A DNA stretch of 39,862 nt from an uncultured Phascolarctobacterium sp. (GTDB lineage Bacteria > Bacillota > Negativicutes > Acidaminococcales > Acidaminococcaceae), in the NCBI GenBank assembly GCA_947630795.1, contig CANRJC010000015.1:1-39862 (forward strand), given 5' to 3'. The notes beneath the pieces were generated by a model that did no database searches, was not told the DNA's origin, and saw nothing but the letters and a program-made list of their open reading frames with translations. Below are positions 13,184 through 20,776 of this stretch, piece after piece; the first letter of the stretch is position 1, and each line of letters starts with the position of its first letter. Made by a program: the position numbers and the translations under genes.

Positions 13184-13219
13184 CAAAAAAATATCCCGCG
13201 TCCTATAAAAAATGCGGGA
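13184..13219 (-). terminator. Terminator of the DUF2284 gene
   Basis: On the minus strand CCCGC and GCGGG form a short stem around an AT-rich loop, followed by ATATTTTTTT. Confidence 0.55.
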
Positions 13220-13271
13220 GAAAAGAGCAAACTTTGTATCCGCCGAAAAAGCACAACAGCAGCGGCGACAA

Positions 13272-13763
13272 CTATTCAACCAGCACGAGGCCCACGTAGG
13301 TGGGCACAGCAGCCGGCGAAGGCAAAGGAGCAAGCTCTATGCCGTTGAGTCGGGCCGTGAGGAAGACATCGATGCCGCAGGCCTCCATGGCAGGTGCTGT
13401 CTTTCCGGGAAAATTACAGCCCTTGGGATTGCAGGCAGTACATTTTTTGCAGGGGCCGGCGCCGAAGGCCAGGGCTTTGTAATAACCGTCGATAAAAAGT
13501 TCTCGTGCCGTTTTCACCGCCAAAGGAGTGACGTTGTTTTCCGGGCGGCAAGTGAAGAGAAGGCCGTAAGAAAAAGAGTCTAAAATAGCTCGGGTCTCCT
13601 GCCAAGAGGGCGTGTTGGGCGGGCAGCAGTGGCTCTTGCCGTAGGTGTCGCAGCCAAAGCGGCAGCGATAGACGGTCCAAGGGGCGGTAACTATCTTTTC
13701 GGTGGGTACCTTGCGCACTTCTTCGGCTCCTTCCGCTTTCAGCAGCTCGATATATTTTTTCAT
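13272..13763 (-). CDS. DUF2284 family predicted metal-binding protein
   Basis: A 163-residue cysteine-rich protein of the DUF2284 family, described as a predicted metal-binding protein; the function is not known. The cysteine pattern is visible as CRFGCDTYGKSHCCPPNTPSW (about residues 34-54), then CKKCTACNPKGCNFP (about 105-119) and MEACGIDVF, suggesting two or more iron-sulfur or zinc sites. ATG 13763 is supported by GGAGGT 8 bases upstream, and the promoter at 13806-13834 fits. It is a single-gene unit with a terminator at 13184-13219. A frameshifted duplicate of its 3' end lies just downstream at 12964-13041. Confidence 0.82.
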   Translation of the reverse strand: MKKYIELLKAEGAEEVRKVPTEKIVTAPWTVYRCRFGCDTYGKSHCCPPNTPSWQETRAILDSFSYGLLFTCRPENNVTPLAVKTARELFIDGYYKALAFGAGPCKKCTACNPKGCNFPGKTAPAMEACGIDVFLTARLNGIELAPLPSPAAVPTYVGLVLVE

Positions 13764-13805
13764 GACAGGCTGACCTCCGTCGAAAAAATTTTGCGTTGTT
13801 CTTTC

Positions 13806-13834
13806 ATTGTATAGCGAAGAAAAAAACTTTGCAA
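13806..13834 (-). promoter_or_regulatory. Promoter of the DUF2284 gene
   Basis: On the minus strand TTGCAA (13834-13829) and TACAAT (13811-13806) are 17 bases apart. Confidence 0.6.
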
Positions 13835-13855
13835 CCGCGAACGGTCCTAAGGTTG

Positions 13856-13898
13856 AAAAAAGAAGAAGCCCCGCAAAAGCAACACGCTCCTGCGGGGC
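13856..13898 (-). terminator. Terminator of the M23 peptidase gene
   Basis: On the minus strand GCCCCGCA (13898-13891) pairs with TGCGGGGC (13875-13868) and is followed by TTCTTCTTTTTT. Confidence 0.8.
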
Positions 13899-13912
13899 CG
13901 TTATGTTTTTCT

Positions 13913-14416
13913 TTAATTGACGAAGCGGAGAGGATTGCGGAAACTTTCGCCGTCGATCACTTCGTAGTGGACGTGGGGGCCGGTGCTGTAACCGCTGCTG
14001 CCCACATAGCCGATGATGTCTCCCTTTTCCACATAGGCTCCCTCATAGGTGGCGATGGAGCTCATGTGGCCGTAGGCGGTATCATAACCGGAGTCGTGGC
14101 CGATGCGCACGTAGCGGCCGTAGCCCCCGTACCAGCCGGCCTGCCGTACATAACCGGTGGCAGTGGCGTAGATGGGAGCGCCGTAGTAGGTGGCGATATC
14201 CACGCCGGGATGAAAATCGCTGCTGTAGCCGTCGAAAGGATTGCTGCGGTAGCCGAAGTAGGAAGTGATCTCGCCGCCGTCGGTGGGCCACAGAGAGGGA
14301 GTGACCTCCTTGCGGTAATTTTCCTGTTTCATGGCGGTGAGAAGTTTATCGAAGTCGGCTTTTTTAGCCTTGGCGCTCCAATTTACGTTGCGGGTCTGAG
14401 CGTAGGTGACGCTCAA
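13913..14416 (-). pseudogene. M23-family peptidase, C-terminal catalytic part after an in-frame TAA
   Basis: This carries the LytM/M23 zinc metallopeptidase domain: SYFGYRSNPFDGYSSDFHPGVDIA supplies the first His and Asp ligands (HPGVD), and GPHVHYEVIDGES gives the HxH ligand motif. The domain cuts peptide cross-links in peptidoglycan. The frame is continuous with the upstream part at 14429-15043: only the TAA at 14431-14429 and four codons (GTTK) separate them. A start at TTG 14416 or elsewhere has no good ribosome site, so this half is probably not made on its own. Intact relatives in this class are one protein of about 300-380 residues with an N-terminal membrane anchor. Confidence 0.8.
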
Positions 14417-14428
14417 TTTGGTGGTGCC

Positions 14429-15043
14429 TTACACGGGGCCGCCCTGGGCGCTGGCGGCAGAGTCGGTCTTGGGGGGCAGAGAGATGCCGCTCTTGGCCAT
14501 TTGCTTGCGCATCTCTTCTTCCAACTTATGGATCTGAGCCAGTTCCTGCTGATTTTTCTCGGCCATCTGCTCCAAACGCCGGATGGTCTCTTCCTGAGCC
14601 TGTTTGACCTGTTTGAACTCCGCCAGCTCCCGCTTCTCTTCGGCGGTGAGGATGGCTTGTTTGGCCGTGAAGCCGAAGCCGCCGATCAAGACGGCCAGCA
14701 AGGCGCCGGCACAGATGAAACTGCGCTGCAGATGCTTGCGGGCTACGTGTTTTTTGGCTACGTTGCGGCCGTTGGCGGGGATGAAGAGCAGAGTGAAGTG
14801 CTGGTTGTCCTGCCAGGCCCTGTTGACCTTGGTCCAAGACGCAGTCACTTCGGCCCGTTTGTTCGTCAGATCGGCAGCGATCTTTTGCAGCACCGCCTGC
14901 CTGCGGCGCAGGCAGTCCAGCCAAAACTTTTCGATATGAGCAAAACAGGACGCCGAAGCGGCCTTGCAACAAGTTGCGAGCTGAGCGAAAAATGTGCGGA
15001 TCGAGGTAAGAGTGCGGCGGCTTTCCGCCGAGGGTAAATACAT
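14429..15043 (-). pseudogene. M23-family peptidase, N-terminal membrane and coiled-coil part before an in-frame TAA
   Basis: Residues 1-204 of what should be a 376-codon gene. ATG 15043 has GGAGG about 5 bases upstream. It shows a basic cytoplasmic segment, one transmembrane helix (SFICAGALLAVLIGGFGFTA) and a long coiled coil (AEEKRELAEFKQVKQAQEET and following heptads) that normally positions the peptidase domain over the cell wall. It stops at TAA 14431-14429 after AQGGPV. The sequence on both sides shows no other damage, so the nonsense change looks recent. A single G-to-T change from GAA would explain it; readthrough or sequencing error are alternatives. The promoter is at 15132-15161. 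Confidence 0.78.
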
Positions 15044-15131
15044 AAAGCCTCCGAAAATGGGCACTGCATGAAAGGTGAGAGAGAGGCGCTTTACAATTTG
15101 AAGATAGTTATAGCGCCGATAATACAAAACC

Positions 15132-15161
15132 ATTTTACCTTATATAAAGGGTATTTGTCAA
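15132..15161 (-). promoter_or_regulatory. Promoter of the M23 peptidase gene
   Basis: On the minus strand TTGACA (15161-15156) and TAAAAT (15137-15132) are 18 bases apart. Confidence 0.6.
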
Positions 15162-15293
15162 CGCAAGGACGGGCTCACTTGTGAAAAGTGTGTGGCGAAG
15201 AGAAAAGTTCGCGCAAAAAAAGAGCAGATCGAAGGTCTAAGCGGTGCGAAAAAAGAAAAAGCGGCGAGGGCCGCCGCCCGAGCTGCGGTAAAA

Positions 15294-15371
15294 ACAGTGC
15301 AAAAACTTCGCAAAAACAAAAGTTTTTGCAATACAGTGCAAAAACTTGAAAAATTTTAAAGTTTTTGCACT
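15294..15371. repeat. Tandem hairpin pair with 15-bp direct repeats
   Basis: ACAGTGCAAAAACTT occurs exactly at 15294-15308 and 15333-15347. Each copy is followed by its complement: AAGTTTTTGC at 15320-15329 and AAGTTTTTGCACT at 15359-15371. This gives hairpins with 10- and 13-bp stems. A third partial motif (GCGCAAAAAGTT) follows. The 15162-15657 gap contains no gene that I can support; besides this array it holds only the weak promoter at 15591-15619. Confidence 0.6.
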
Positions 15372-15590
15372 CCGGCGCAAAAAGTTAAGACCTGAATAAG
15401 TATCAAATCGACCCTATCTGCTGTCGATCTAAAATCCGTCGATAAACTTTACTCTCGGTCTTTGATCGTGATCAGTCCCCCGTTTAGGATGAGTACGGCA
15501 CGCAACTTTCGCAGAGCTCGGCCGTCGTTTTCGTTTGCTCAAGAGGTTCGCTCATCGATGCTCTCAACCCTTCGTCCCTCTCTTTGCTCC

Positions 15591-15619
15591 TTGACAGCAT
15601 CCCCTTTTTTTGGTAGCCT
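15591..15619 (+). promoter_or_regulatory. Possible promoter of the cation antiporter gene
   Basis: TTGACA (15591-15596) and a poor TAGCCT (15614-15619) are 17 bases apart. A hairpin GCAGGC / GCCTGC follows in the leader. Confidence 0.4.
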
Positions 15620-15657
15620 TAACAAGGCAGGCCGAAGCCTGCGGGAAGGGGTGCAGG

Positions 15658-16572
15658 ATGGCAGTACTCACGGAACTTTTCTTTTTGGCGGCGGGCTTCT
15701 TCATTTTGGTGAAAGGAGCCCAATATTTCGTAGACGGGGCCTCGGCTCTGGCCGCCCGCTTCAACGTCAGCCAATTGGTCATCGGCCTCACCATCGTGGC
15801 CATGGGCACCTCTTTGCCCGAAGCTTCGGTGAGCATCATCGCCGCTCTCAGAAACAGCGCCGATGTGGCGGTGGGCAACGTGCTGGGCAGCAACAGCATC
15901 AACATCATGGTGATCTTGGGGCTGACGGCGGTGCTGGCGCCTTTAAGAGTGGAAAAGTCGACCCGCACTTACGAACTGCCCTTCACCGTGTTCATCACCG
16001 GCGTCCTCATCTATATGGGCCGCAGCGGCAGCCTCGGTTTTTTGCAAGGCTGTATCCTGTGGCTGCTCTTCATCGGTTATTTGTTCTATCTAAGATACAC
16101 CGGAAAAGAGGATGGTACGGCAGACGAGGTGCAATTGCCTCTGTGGCGGCTCGCCCTTTATATCTTAGTCGGCCCGGCTCTGCTCCTTTTGGGCAGCAAT
16201 CTGGCGGTGAAGGCGGCGGTGGAGATCGCCCTGCTGCTCGAGATCAGCCAGCGTTTCATCGGCCTCACCATCGTAGCCTTGGGAACTTCTTTGCCGGAAC
16301 TGGTCACCTGCCTGGTGGCCGGGCTGGAAGGCAAGGACGACATCGCCGTAGGCAACATCGTGGGCAGCAATATTTTCAACATTCTCTTCGTTTTGGGCAG
16401 CAGCGCCCTCATCATGCCCGTAACTTTTCAAAAAGCCTTCATCTTCGACGGTTGGGTGTCTTTAGGTGCGGCGGTGCTGCTTTTAGTGTGCGCATGGCGG
16501 GGTAAACTGGGCCGCAGCGGCGGGCTGGTGCTGCTGGCGGCCTACGCTTGTTATTTTTACACGCTGCTTTGA
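15658..16572 (+). CDS. Calcium/sodium antiporter, CaCA family (YrbG-like)
   Basis: A 304-residue inner-membrane antiporter of the Ca2+:cation antiporter superfamily. The two inverted alpha repeats are clear: VIGLTIVAMGTSLPEASVSI with GNVLGSNSINIMVILG (about residues 39-95), and FIGLTIVALGTSLPELVTCL with GNIVGSNIFNILFVLG (about 200-255). The Glu in each SLPE and the GSN motifs line the ion site. About ten hydrophobic helices span the length. The start at ATG 15658 has GAAGGGG about 8 bases upstream; a longer frame to GTG 15610 crosses a hairpin and has no ribosome site. It is probably monocistronic and exports Ca2+ (or exchanges it for Na+/H+). The tRNA-Ser promoter begins right after the stop. 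Confidence 0.93.
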   Translation: MAVLTELFFLAAGFFILVKGAQYFVDGASALAARFNVSQLVIGLTIVAMGTSLPEASVSIIAALRNSADVAVGNVLGSNSINIMVILGLTAVLAPLRVEKSTRTYELPFTVFITGVLIYMGRSGSLGFLQGCILWLLFIGYLFYLRYTGKEDGTADEVQLPLWRLALYILVGPALLLLGSNLAVKAAVEIALLLEISQRFIGLTIVALGTSLPELVTCLVAGLEGKDDIAVGNIVGSNIFNILFVLGSSALIMPVTFQKAFIFDGWVSLGAAVLLLVCAWRGKLGRSGGLVLLAAYACYFYTLL

Positions 16573-16583
16573 AAGCGCCGCTC

Positions 16584-16612
16584 TTGACGCAGGCGCTCTT
16601 ATCTTATAAAAT
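16584..16612 (+). promoter_or_regulatory. Promoter of tRNA-Ser(UGA)
   Basis: TTGACG (16584-16589) and TAAAAT (16607-16612) are 17 bases apart; the tRNA begins 11 bases later. Confidence 0.65.
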
Positions 16613-16623
16613 GATAGATACTT

Positions 16624-16711
16624 GGAAAGGTGGCCGAGCGGTTGAAGGCTCTAGTCTTGAAAACTAGCGAGGCGCAAGTCTCCGTGGGTTCGAATCCCAC
16701 CCTTTCCGCCA
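16624..16711 (+). tRNA. tRNA-Ser, anticodon UGA
   Basis: The acceptor GGAAAGG pairs with CCTTTCC. The anticodon stem CTAGT / ACTAG carries a CTTGAAA loop, giving anticodon TGA. A long variable arm (GCGAGGCGCAAGTCTCCG) marks a class II tRNA. The T-arm GTGGGTTCGAATCCCAC is canonical and CCA is encoded at 16709-16711. Confidence 0.95.
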
Positions 16712-16730
16712 GAAAATTTGCCGAAAGCCC

Positions 16731-16759
16731 TTGCACGGCGTACGGCTTTTTGCTATAAT
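16731..16759 (+). promoter_or_regulatory. Promoter of tRNA-Ser(GCU)
   Basis: TTGCAC (16731-16736) and TATAAT (16754-16759) are 17 bases apart, with an extended -10 (TGC before TATAAT). Confidence 0.75.
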
Positions 16760-16776
16760 GAAAAAACGGCAGACAT

Positions 16777-16868
16777 GGAGTGGTACTCAAGTAGGCTGAA
16801 GAGGACGGTTTGCTAAATCGTTAGACGGGTTACACCGTGCGTGGGTTCGAATCCCACCCACTCCGCCA
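16777..16868 (+). tRNA. tRNA-Ser, anticodon GCU
   Basis: The acceptor GGAGTGG pairs with CCACTCC. The anticodon arm ACGGT-TTGCTAA-ATCGT gives anticodon GCT. There is a long variable arm, the T-arm is GTGGGTTCGAATCCCAC, and CCA is encoded at the end. It has its own promoter and is followed by a terminator, so it is independent of the tRNA-Ser(UGA) gene 66 bases upstream. Confidence 0.95.
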
Positions 16869-16875
16869 CACTGCC

Positions 16876-16907
16876 GGGCCCCTGCGAGCGGGGGCCTTTT
16901 CTTTTTG
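16876..16907 (+). terminator. Terminator of tRNA-Ser(GCU)
   Basis: GGGCCCC pairs with GGGGGCC and is followed by TTTTCTTTTT. Confidence 0.8.
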
Positions 16908-17018
16908 CGAAAATTTATCCGCCCTCACCTTGCGTCGGAAACTCCTTTGTGCTATGGTGACAGTGAAGGCAGCAAAATATGCGCTGCGTTCTTCAAATTT
17001 CAAGAAGAGGCGATCGAT

Positions 17019-17438
17019 GTGACCAATGAACAGATCAAAGAAAAAATGAAAGCCTTTCAGGCTATGATCAACACGGCGGACGAAAAGGCAGCGGCGGAGC
17101 TGGTAGCCGACGATGCGCCTTTTTATACACCTGCCAGCCCGGCACCTTTATACGGGGGCAAGGGCTATTTGGCCATCGTCTATTGGCTGCGCAAAGGCTT
17201 CAGCGATGTGCAGTGGCAGCTTGAAGAGATGGTGGCGGAAAACGACACCGCCGCCGTCCGTTGGACCAGCACCGGCACTCACGACGGAGAATTCATGGGG
17301 CTGGCGGCCACCGGCAAAAAATTCAAGATCTCCGTCATGAATTTCTACAAGTTCAACAAAGAAGGCAAGATCGTCTCCGACATCGCCGCGGAAGGGATGA
17401 TCGGCATTTTGCGGGCCATCGGCCTGTGCAATGTGTGA
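17019..17438 (+). CDS. SnoaL-like / NTF2-fold protein, probable ester-cyclase family
   Basis: A 139-residue protein of the NTF2-like superfamily (SnoaL-like polyketide cyclase branch). The pattern is N-terminal helices (EKMKAFQAMINTADEKAAAELVADDAPFYTP), a central WLRKGFSDVQWQLEEMVAENDTAAVRWTSTGTH and strands FKISVMNFYKFNKEGKIVSDIAAE. The family includes cyclases, dehydratases and small-molecule binding proteins, so the substrate cannot be named. The start is GTG 17019, preceded by AAGAGG; longer in-frame extension upstream runs through the promoter-like TTGCGT / TATGGT (16930-16958). No partner genes adjoin it. Confidence 0.8.
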   Translation: MTNEQIKEKMKAFQAMINTADEKAAAELVADDAPFYTPASPAPLYGGKGYLAIVYWLRKGFSDVQWQLEEMVAENDTAAVRWTSTGTHDGEFMGLAATGKKFKISVMNFYKFNKEGKIVSDIAAEGMIGILRAIGLCNV

Positions 17439-17552
17439 GCAGAAGCTCTTAGGCGCCTGCGGCTGCGGGCCTTAGCTTCGGCAAAGATGAGAACGAAAAA
17501 ACAGAGAGGAGAAAATGCTACAATAATTTTTAAAAAGTATAGCCTAAAACCC

Positions 17553-17581
17553 TTGCTTTTCTCTTTTTTCTGTGCTATACT
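17553..17581 (+). promoter_or_regulatory. Strong promoter of a possible very short RNA
   Basis: TTGCTT (17553-17558) and TATACT (17576-17581) are 17 bases apart, with an extended -10 (TGC before TATACT). Confidence 0.65.
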
Positions 17582-17587
17582 CAAAGC

Positions 17588-17639
17588 ATCAAAACAGCCC
17601 CTCATTTGGCCCTTCTCGTAAGGGCTTCTTTTTTTGCCT
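17588..17639 (+). ncRNA. Candidate small RNA of about 50 nt
   Basis: About seven bases after the promoter at 17553-17581 a transcript would start and, within 50 bases, meet a terminator (GCCCTT / AAGGGC with a CTCGT loop, then TTCTTTTTTT). No start codon with a ribosome site lies between. It could be a stand-alone small RNA or a prematurely ended leader. Confidence 0.45.
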
Positions 17640-18085
17640 TTTTTTATCCTGAAGAGAGCGATCTCCGCTTTTCGGAAAAAGCAACGTCGGCGAGCGCTGT
17701 CATGTTTTTCGAAAAAGTTCGCAGGGAAAAGCTTGGCATTTTTTCAGACGACTGCCTCTTTTAAAGTGCGTGCTCTTTCGATATTTCACCGCCGCTCTGT
17801 CTTCGGCTTTGTTTGCGAGGAGCTTTTTTCTTTTACTGTGCGAGACAGCACCTCTTTCGTTTTCGGCGCAAAAGAAAATACAGAAGGACCGCCATGCGCT
17901 TTATCGGGATCTTCCCAGAGGTCACGCAAGCGAAAGATGCAGAAGAAGAAAACGTTTTTGCATTTTGAGAGCGGCGAGCTGTCGATCAAAGAAGGAAAGG
18001 TTAAAGGTCTCTTTGAAGTTTTACTATTTCGCAAAATTTCGCCGACTATCGCCCGACATCGTCCATCGATCGTCGCACAAGGCGT
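17640..18085. other. Gene-free stretch with low-order T/A strings
   Basis: No reading frame here has a ribosome site or recognisable protein sequence. The 17640-17880 part alternates C/T-rich strings (CTTTTT, CTCTTT) with GCGAG-type words and, as the complement, resembles the degenerate repeats at 8398-8640. Confidence 0.4.
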
Positions 18086-18091
18086 TTTACC

Positions 18092-18120
18092 TTGACGTTG
18101 GGGCGAAAATGCGATAAAAT
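18092..18120 (+). promoter_or_regulatory. Promoter of the tagO/wecA-like gene
   Basis: TTGACG (18092-18097) and TAAAAT (18115-18120) are 17 bases apart. The 80-base leader is very G+C-rich, with repeated GGCCG and CCGCGGC words that can form hairpins ahead of the start. Confidence 0.65.
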
Positions 18121-18200
18121 CAACACAGAAGGCCGCAGGCCGAGGCCAGAGGGCCGAGGTCAAAGGCCGGGAAGCCGCGGCAGCGGACCGCGGCAAAGAG

Positions 18201-19214
18201 ATGTTGAGCGCATACGGCTTTCCTTTTCTGCTTGCCGCATTGGTAAGCTACATTCTCACCCCTTATATCAAGAAATTGGCCTTTCGCATAGGGGCCGTGG
18301 ACGTGCCGGACAACCGCAAGGTGCATAAGTTGATTATGCCTCGCTTGGGCGGTCTGGCTATTTCTGTTGCCTTTTTGACGGCGGTGCTGGCCAGTTTAGA
18401 ACTGACCGCCGACATCGTCGGCATTTTGCTGGGAGGCTGCCTCATAACTGCCGTGGGTATTTTGGACGATAAGTACCAACTGCCGGCCAAGGTGAAATTG
18501 GCGGGGCAGATCGCCGCGGCCGCCGTGCTGCCTCTCTTCGGCATCCAGATCGAATGGATCAACAATCCTTTCGGCGGCTATCTTTACACCGATCATTTGG
18601 CAGTGCCCCTCACCATCTTTTGGGTGATCAGCTTCACCAATGTGGTGAACTTGATGGACGGCTTGGACGGTTTGGCGGCGGGAGTGAGCGCCATCGCTTC
18701 CGTGACGGTGATTTTGGTGGCCGTGCACATGGGCTACTACTATGTGGCGGTGCTTACCTGCGCCTTGGCGGGGGGCATCATCGGCTTTTTGCGTTATAAT
18801 TTCAATCCGGCAACTATCTTTATGGGAGACACCGGCAGCATGTTCATCGGTTACATGCTGGCGGCTGTTTCTGTTTATGGGGCAGTGAAGACCGCCGCCA
18901 CGGTGGCCCTCATCGTGCCTTTCATCGCCTTGGCCCTGCCCATCATGGACACGGCCTTCGCCATCATGCGCCGCTACAGCCACGGGCGGCCCATCTTTCA
19001 ACCTGATAAGGGCCACTTCCATCATCGGTTGCTGGCCATGGGCATGAGCCAGAAGAAAGCGGTGCTCGTCATGTATCTGATCAGCGCAGTGCTGGGCATC
19101 GTGGCGGTGTTGTGGGCCGAATTGGACGGTTTCTACGCATCGGTGATCATCGCGGTGATCATCACGGCAGTGGCGGTGTGCGCCAAACGGATCGGCATCC
19201 TCAACGACAGATAG
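18201..19214 (+). CDS. Undecaprenyl-phosphate N-acetylglucosaminyl 1-phosphate transferase (TagO/WecA/MraY superfamily)
   Basis: A 337-residue polytopic membrane enzyme that moves GlcNAc-1-phosphate from UDP-GlcNAc to undecaprenyl phosphate, the first membrane step of O-antigen, enterobacterial-common-antigen-like or teichoic acid synthesis. About ten transmembrane helices are predicted. Family motifs are VPDNRKVHKLIMPRLGGLAI, the catalytic NVVNLMDGLDGLAAG (Asp pair), FMGDTGSMFIGY, and the HFHHRLLAMG loop of the WecA/TagO branch. The ribosome site is weak (GCAAAGAG directly before ATG 18201), yet the reading frame begins naturally with a hydrophobic helix. Next comes the UDP-GlcNAc 2-epimerase gene, so the pair probably starts the same surface glycan pathway. 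Confidence 0.93.
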   Translation: MLSAYGFPFLLAALVSYILTPYIKKLAFRIGAVDVPDNRKVHKLIMPRLGGLAISVAFLTAVLASLELTADIVGILLGGCLITAVGILDDKYQLPAKVKLAGQIAAAAVLPLFGIQIEWINNPFGGYLYTDHLAVPLTIFWVISFTNVVNLMDGLDGLAAGVSAIASVTVILVAVHMGYYYVAVLTCALAGGIIGFLRYNFNPATIFMGDTGSMFIGYMLAAVSVYGAVKTAATVALIVPFIALALPIMDTAFAIMRRYSHGRPIFQPDKGHFHHRLLAMGMSQKKAVLVMYLISAVLGIVAVLWAELDGFYASVIIAVIITAVAVCAKRIGILNDR

Positions 19215-19274
19215 GAGTTTGCGGCAAGTCATCGATTTTTTGAGATCGCGTACATTCTGAGGGAGTAGGGGAAA

Positions 19275-20432
19275 ATGAAAAAATTGAAACTGATGACGGT
19301 CTTCGGCACCAGACCGGAGGCGATCAAGATGTGCCCCTTGGTGCTGGAGATGCGCCGCTATCAGGACTACATCGAGCCCATCGTGGCCGTGACCGCCCAG
19401 CATCGGGAGATGCTGGATGTGGTGCTGGAGCTTTTTGCCATCAAGCCCGACTACGATCTGAACATCATGACCAAAGAGCAGACCTTGCACGACGTTACCT
19501 GCCGTGTGCTGCAGGGCCTGAAGGGCGTGCTGGAGGAAGCACGGCCCGACATGGTGTTGGTGCACGGCGACACCACCACCACCTTCGCAGGCTCGTTGGC
19601 TGCTTTTTATGCCCAGATCCCCGTGGGCCACGTGGAAGCGGGGCTGCGCACCGGCAACAAGTATTCTCCCTATCCCGAAGAGATGAACCGCAAACTGACC
19701 ACTGCCATAACAGAGCTCCATTTTGCGCCCACGGCCACCAGCAAGGCCAACTTGCTGAAAGAAAATGTGGACCCCGCCAACATCGCGGTGACGGGCAACA
19801 CGGTCATCGACGCTCTGCAGACCACGGTGCGGTCCGACTATCGTTTCGAAGACCCGGAACTGAACAAGGTGCTGAGCAGCGGCAAAAGATTGCTTTTGAT
19901 GACCACTCACCGACGGGAAAATTTGGGTGAGCCTATGCGCCACGTTTATCAGGCAGTAAAAAAAGTATTGGAGCTCCACCCCGACGTAGAAGCCATCTTC
20001 CCGGTGCACAAAAATCCCAAGGTACGGGAAGTGGTGGATGCGGAGCTGGGCGGCATGGAGAGAGTGCATTTGGCGGAGCCCATGGATTATGAACCCTTCG
20101 CCAATTTGATGGCGAAGGCGGACATCGTCCTCACCGACAGCGGCGGCATCCAAGAAGAAGCCCCCGCTTTAGGCAAACCGGTGCTGGTGCTGCGCGACAC
20201 CACGGAGCGGCCGGAGGCAGTGGCGGCTGGAACGGTGAAGCTGGCGGGCACCGCTTACGAAAACGTGCTGCGGGAACTTTTGGCCCTTTTGGAAGACGAA
20301 GAGCACTACCGGGCCATGGCGGAGGCGGCCAACCCTTACGGCGACGGCCGAGCCTGCCCCCGCATCATCCGCTCCATCTTGGCCCGCTACGGCTATCCCG
20401 TGGAAATTTTGCCGGAATTTTCCCCCAAATGA
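19275..20432 (+). CDS. wecB: UDP-N-acetylglucosamine 2-epimerase (non-hydrolysing)
   Basis: A 385-residue cytoplasmic epimerase that interconverts UDP-GlcNAc and UDP-ManNAc. Signature elements are the N-terminal VFGTRPEAIKMCPLV, then VAVTAQHREMLDVVLELF, LVHGDTTTTFAGSLAAFY, VGHVEAGLRTGNKYSPYPEEMNR, the TTHRRENLG segment and the C-terminal LTDSGGIQEEAPALGKPVLVLRDTTERPEA. Length and all motifs are intact. It follows the tagO/wecA-like gene after 60 bases, with GGGAGTAGGGG as the ribosome site, and probably shares its promoter. UDP-ManNAc is used for surface polysaccharide linkage units. Confidence 0.97.
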   Translation: MKKLKLMTVFGTRPEAIKMCPLVLEMRRYQDYIEPIVAVTAQHREMLDVVLELFAIKPDYDLNIMTKEQTLHDVTCRVLQGLKGVLEEARPDMVLVHGDTTTTFAGSLAAFYAQIPVGHVEAGLRTGNKYSPYPEEMNRKLTTAITELHFAPTATSKANLLKENVDPANIAVTGNTVIDALQTTVRSDYRFEDPELNKVLSSGKRLLLMTTHRRENLGEPMRHVYQAVKKVLELHPDVEAIFPVHKNPKVREVVDAELGGMERVHLAEPMDYEPFANLMAKADIVLTDSGGIQEEAPALGKPVLVLRDTTERPEAVAAGTVKLAGTAYENVLRELLALLEDEEHYRAMAEAANPYGDGRACPRIIRSILARYGYPVEILPEFSPK

Positions 20433-20442
20433 GAGATTAGAG

Positions 20443-20471
20443 TAGACAATAAGACAAAAATATTTTACAAT
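20443..20471 (+). promoter_or_regulatory. Promoter of the ATP synthase operon
   Basis: TAGACA (20443-20448) and TACAAT (20466-20471) are 17 bases apart, about 50 bases before the first gene of the operon. Confidence 0.6.
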
Positions 20472-20518
20472 TAAAAGAGGGTTGTCGCTATATAGACAGC
20501 CTTAACAGGCGGTGAGGC

Positions 20519-20773
20519 ATGGGCAAGGACAGCGATGAAAAAGGAAGGCTCAGGATGCTCAGCGCCTTGGCTACCGTCAGTTCTCTGGGCATGATGATCG
20601 TAGGCGATTTCATGCTGGCTTACTACGGCGGCAACTGGCTGGACGAATACTTCGCCACCGGCGATCACCGCATCCGTCTTTTTTGCATCTGCTTGGCCAT
20701 CGTAACGGTGTTTTTGACTTTTTTTCGATTGATCCGGACTGCTTTGCCGCAGTCCGATAAGGATGAGCAGTGA
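20519..20773 (+). CDS. AtpZ/AtpI-like small membrane protein of the ATP synthase operon
   Basis: An 84-residue protein with two transmembrane helices (LSALATVSSLGMMIVGDFMLAY and FCICLAIVTVFLTFFRLI) separated by a short polar loop. It matches the AtpZ-type putative F0F1-ATPase subunit that precedes subunit I in many Firmicute operons. AtpZ/AtpI proteins are implicated in c-ring assembly or Mg2+/Ca2+ handling, but the role here is inferred from position. GGTGAGG before the ATG is the ribosome site. The next gene starts 3 bases after its stop, so they are coupled. Confidence 0.8.
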   Translation: MGKDSDEKGRLRMLSALATVSSLGMMIVGDFMLAYYGGNWLDEYFATGDHRIRLFCICLAIVTVFLTFFRLIRTALPQSDKDEQ

Positions 20774-20776
20774 GTC

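Noticed and set aside
13796-15037. 413-codon plus-strand open frame
   Set aside because: It lies opposite the M23 peptidase gene, whose minus-strand frame carries clear zinc-ligand motifs. It has low-complexity translation and no ribosome site.
18396-20153. 585-codon minus-strand open frame
   Set aside because: It is antisense to the tagO/wecA-like gene and wecB; its His-rich translation is typical of a shadow frame.
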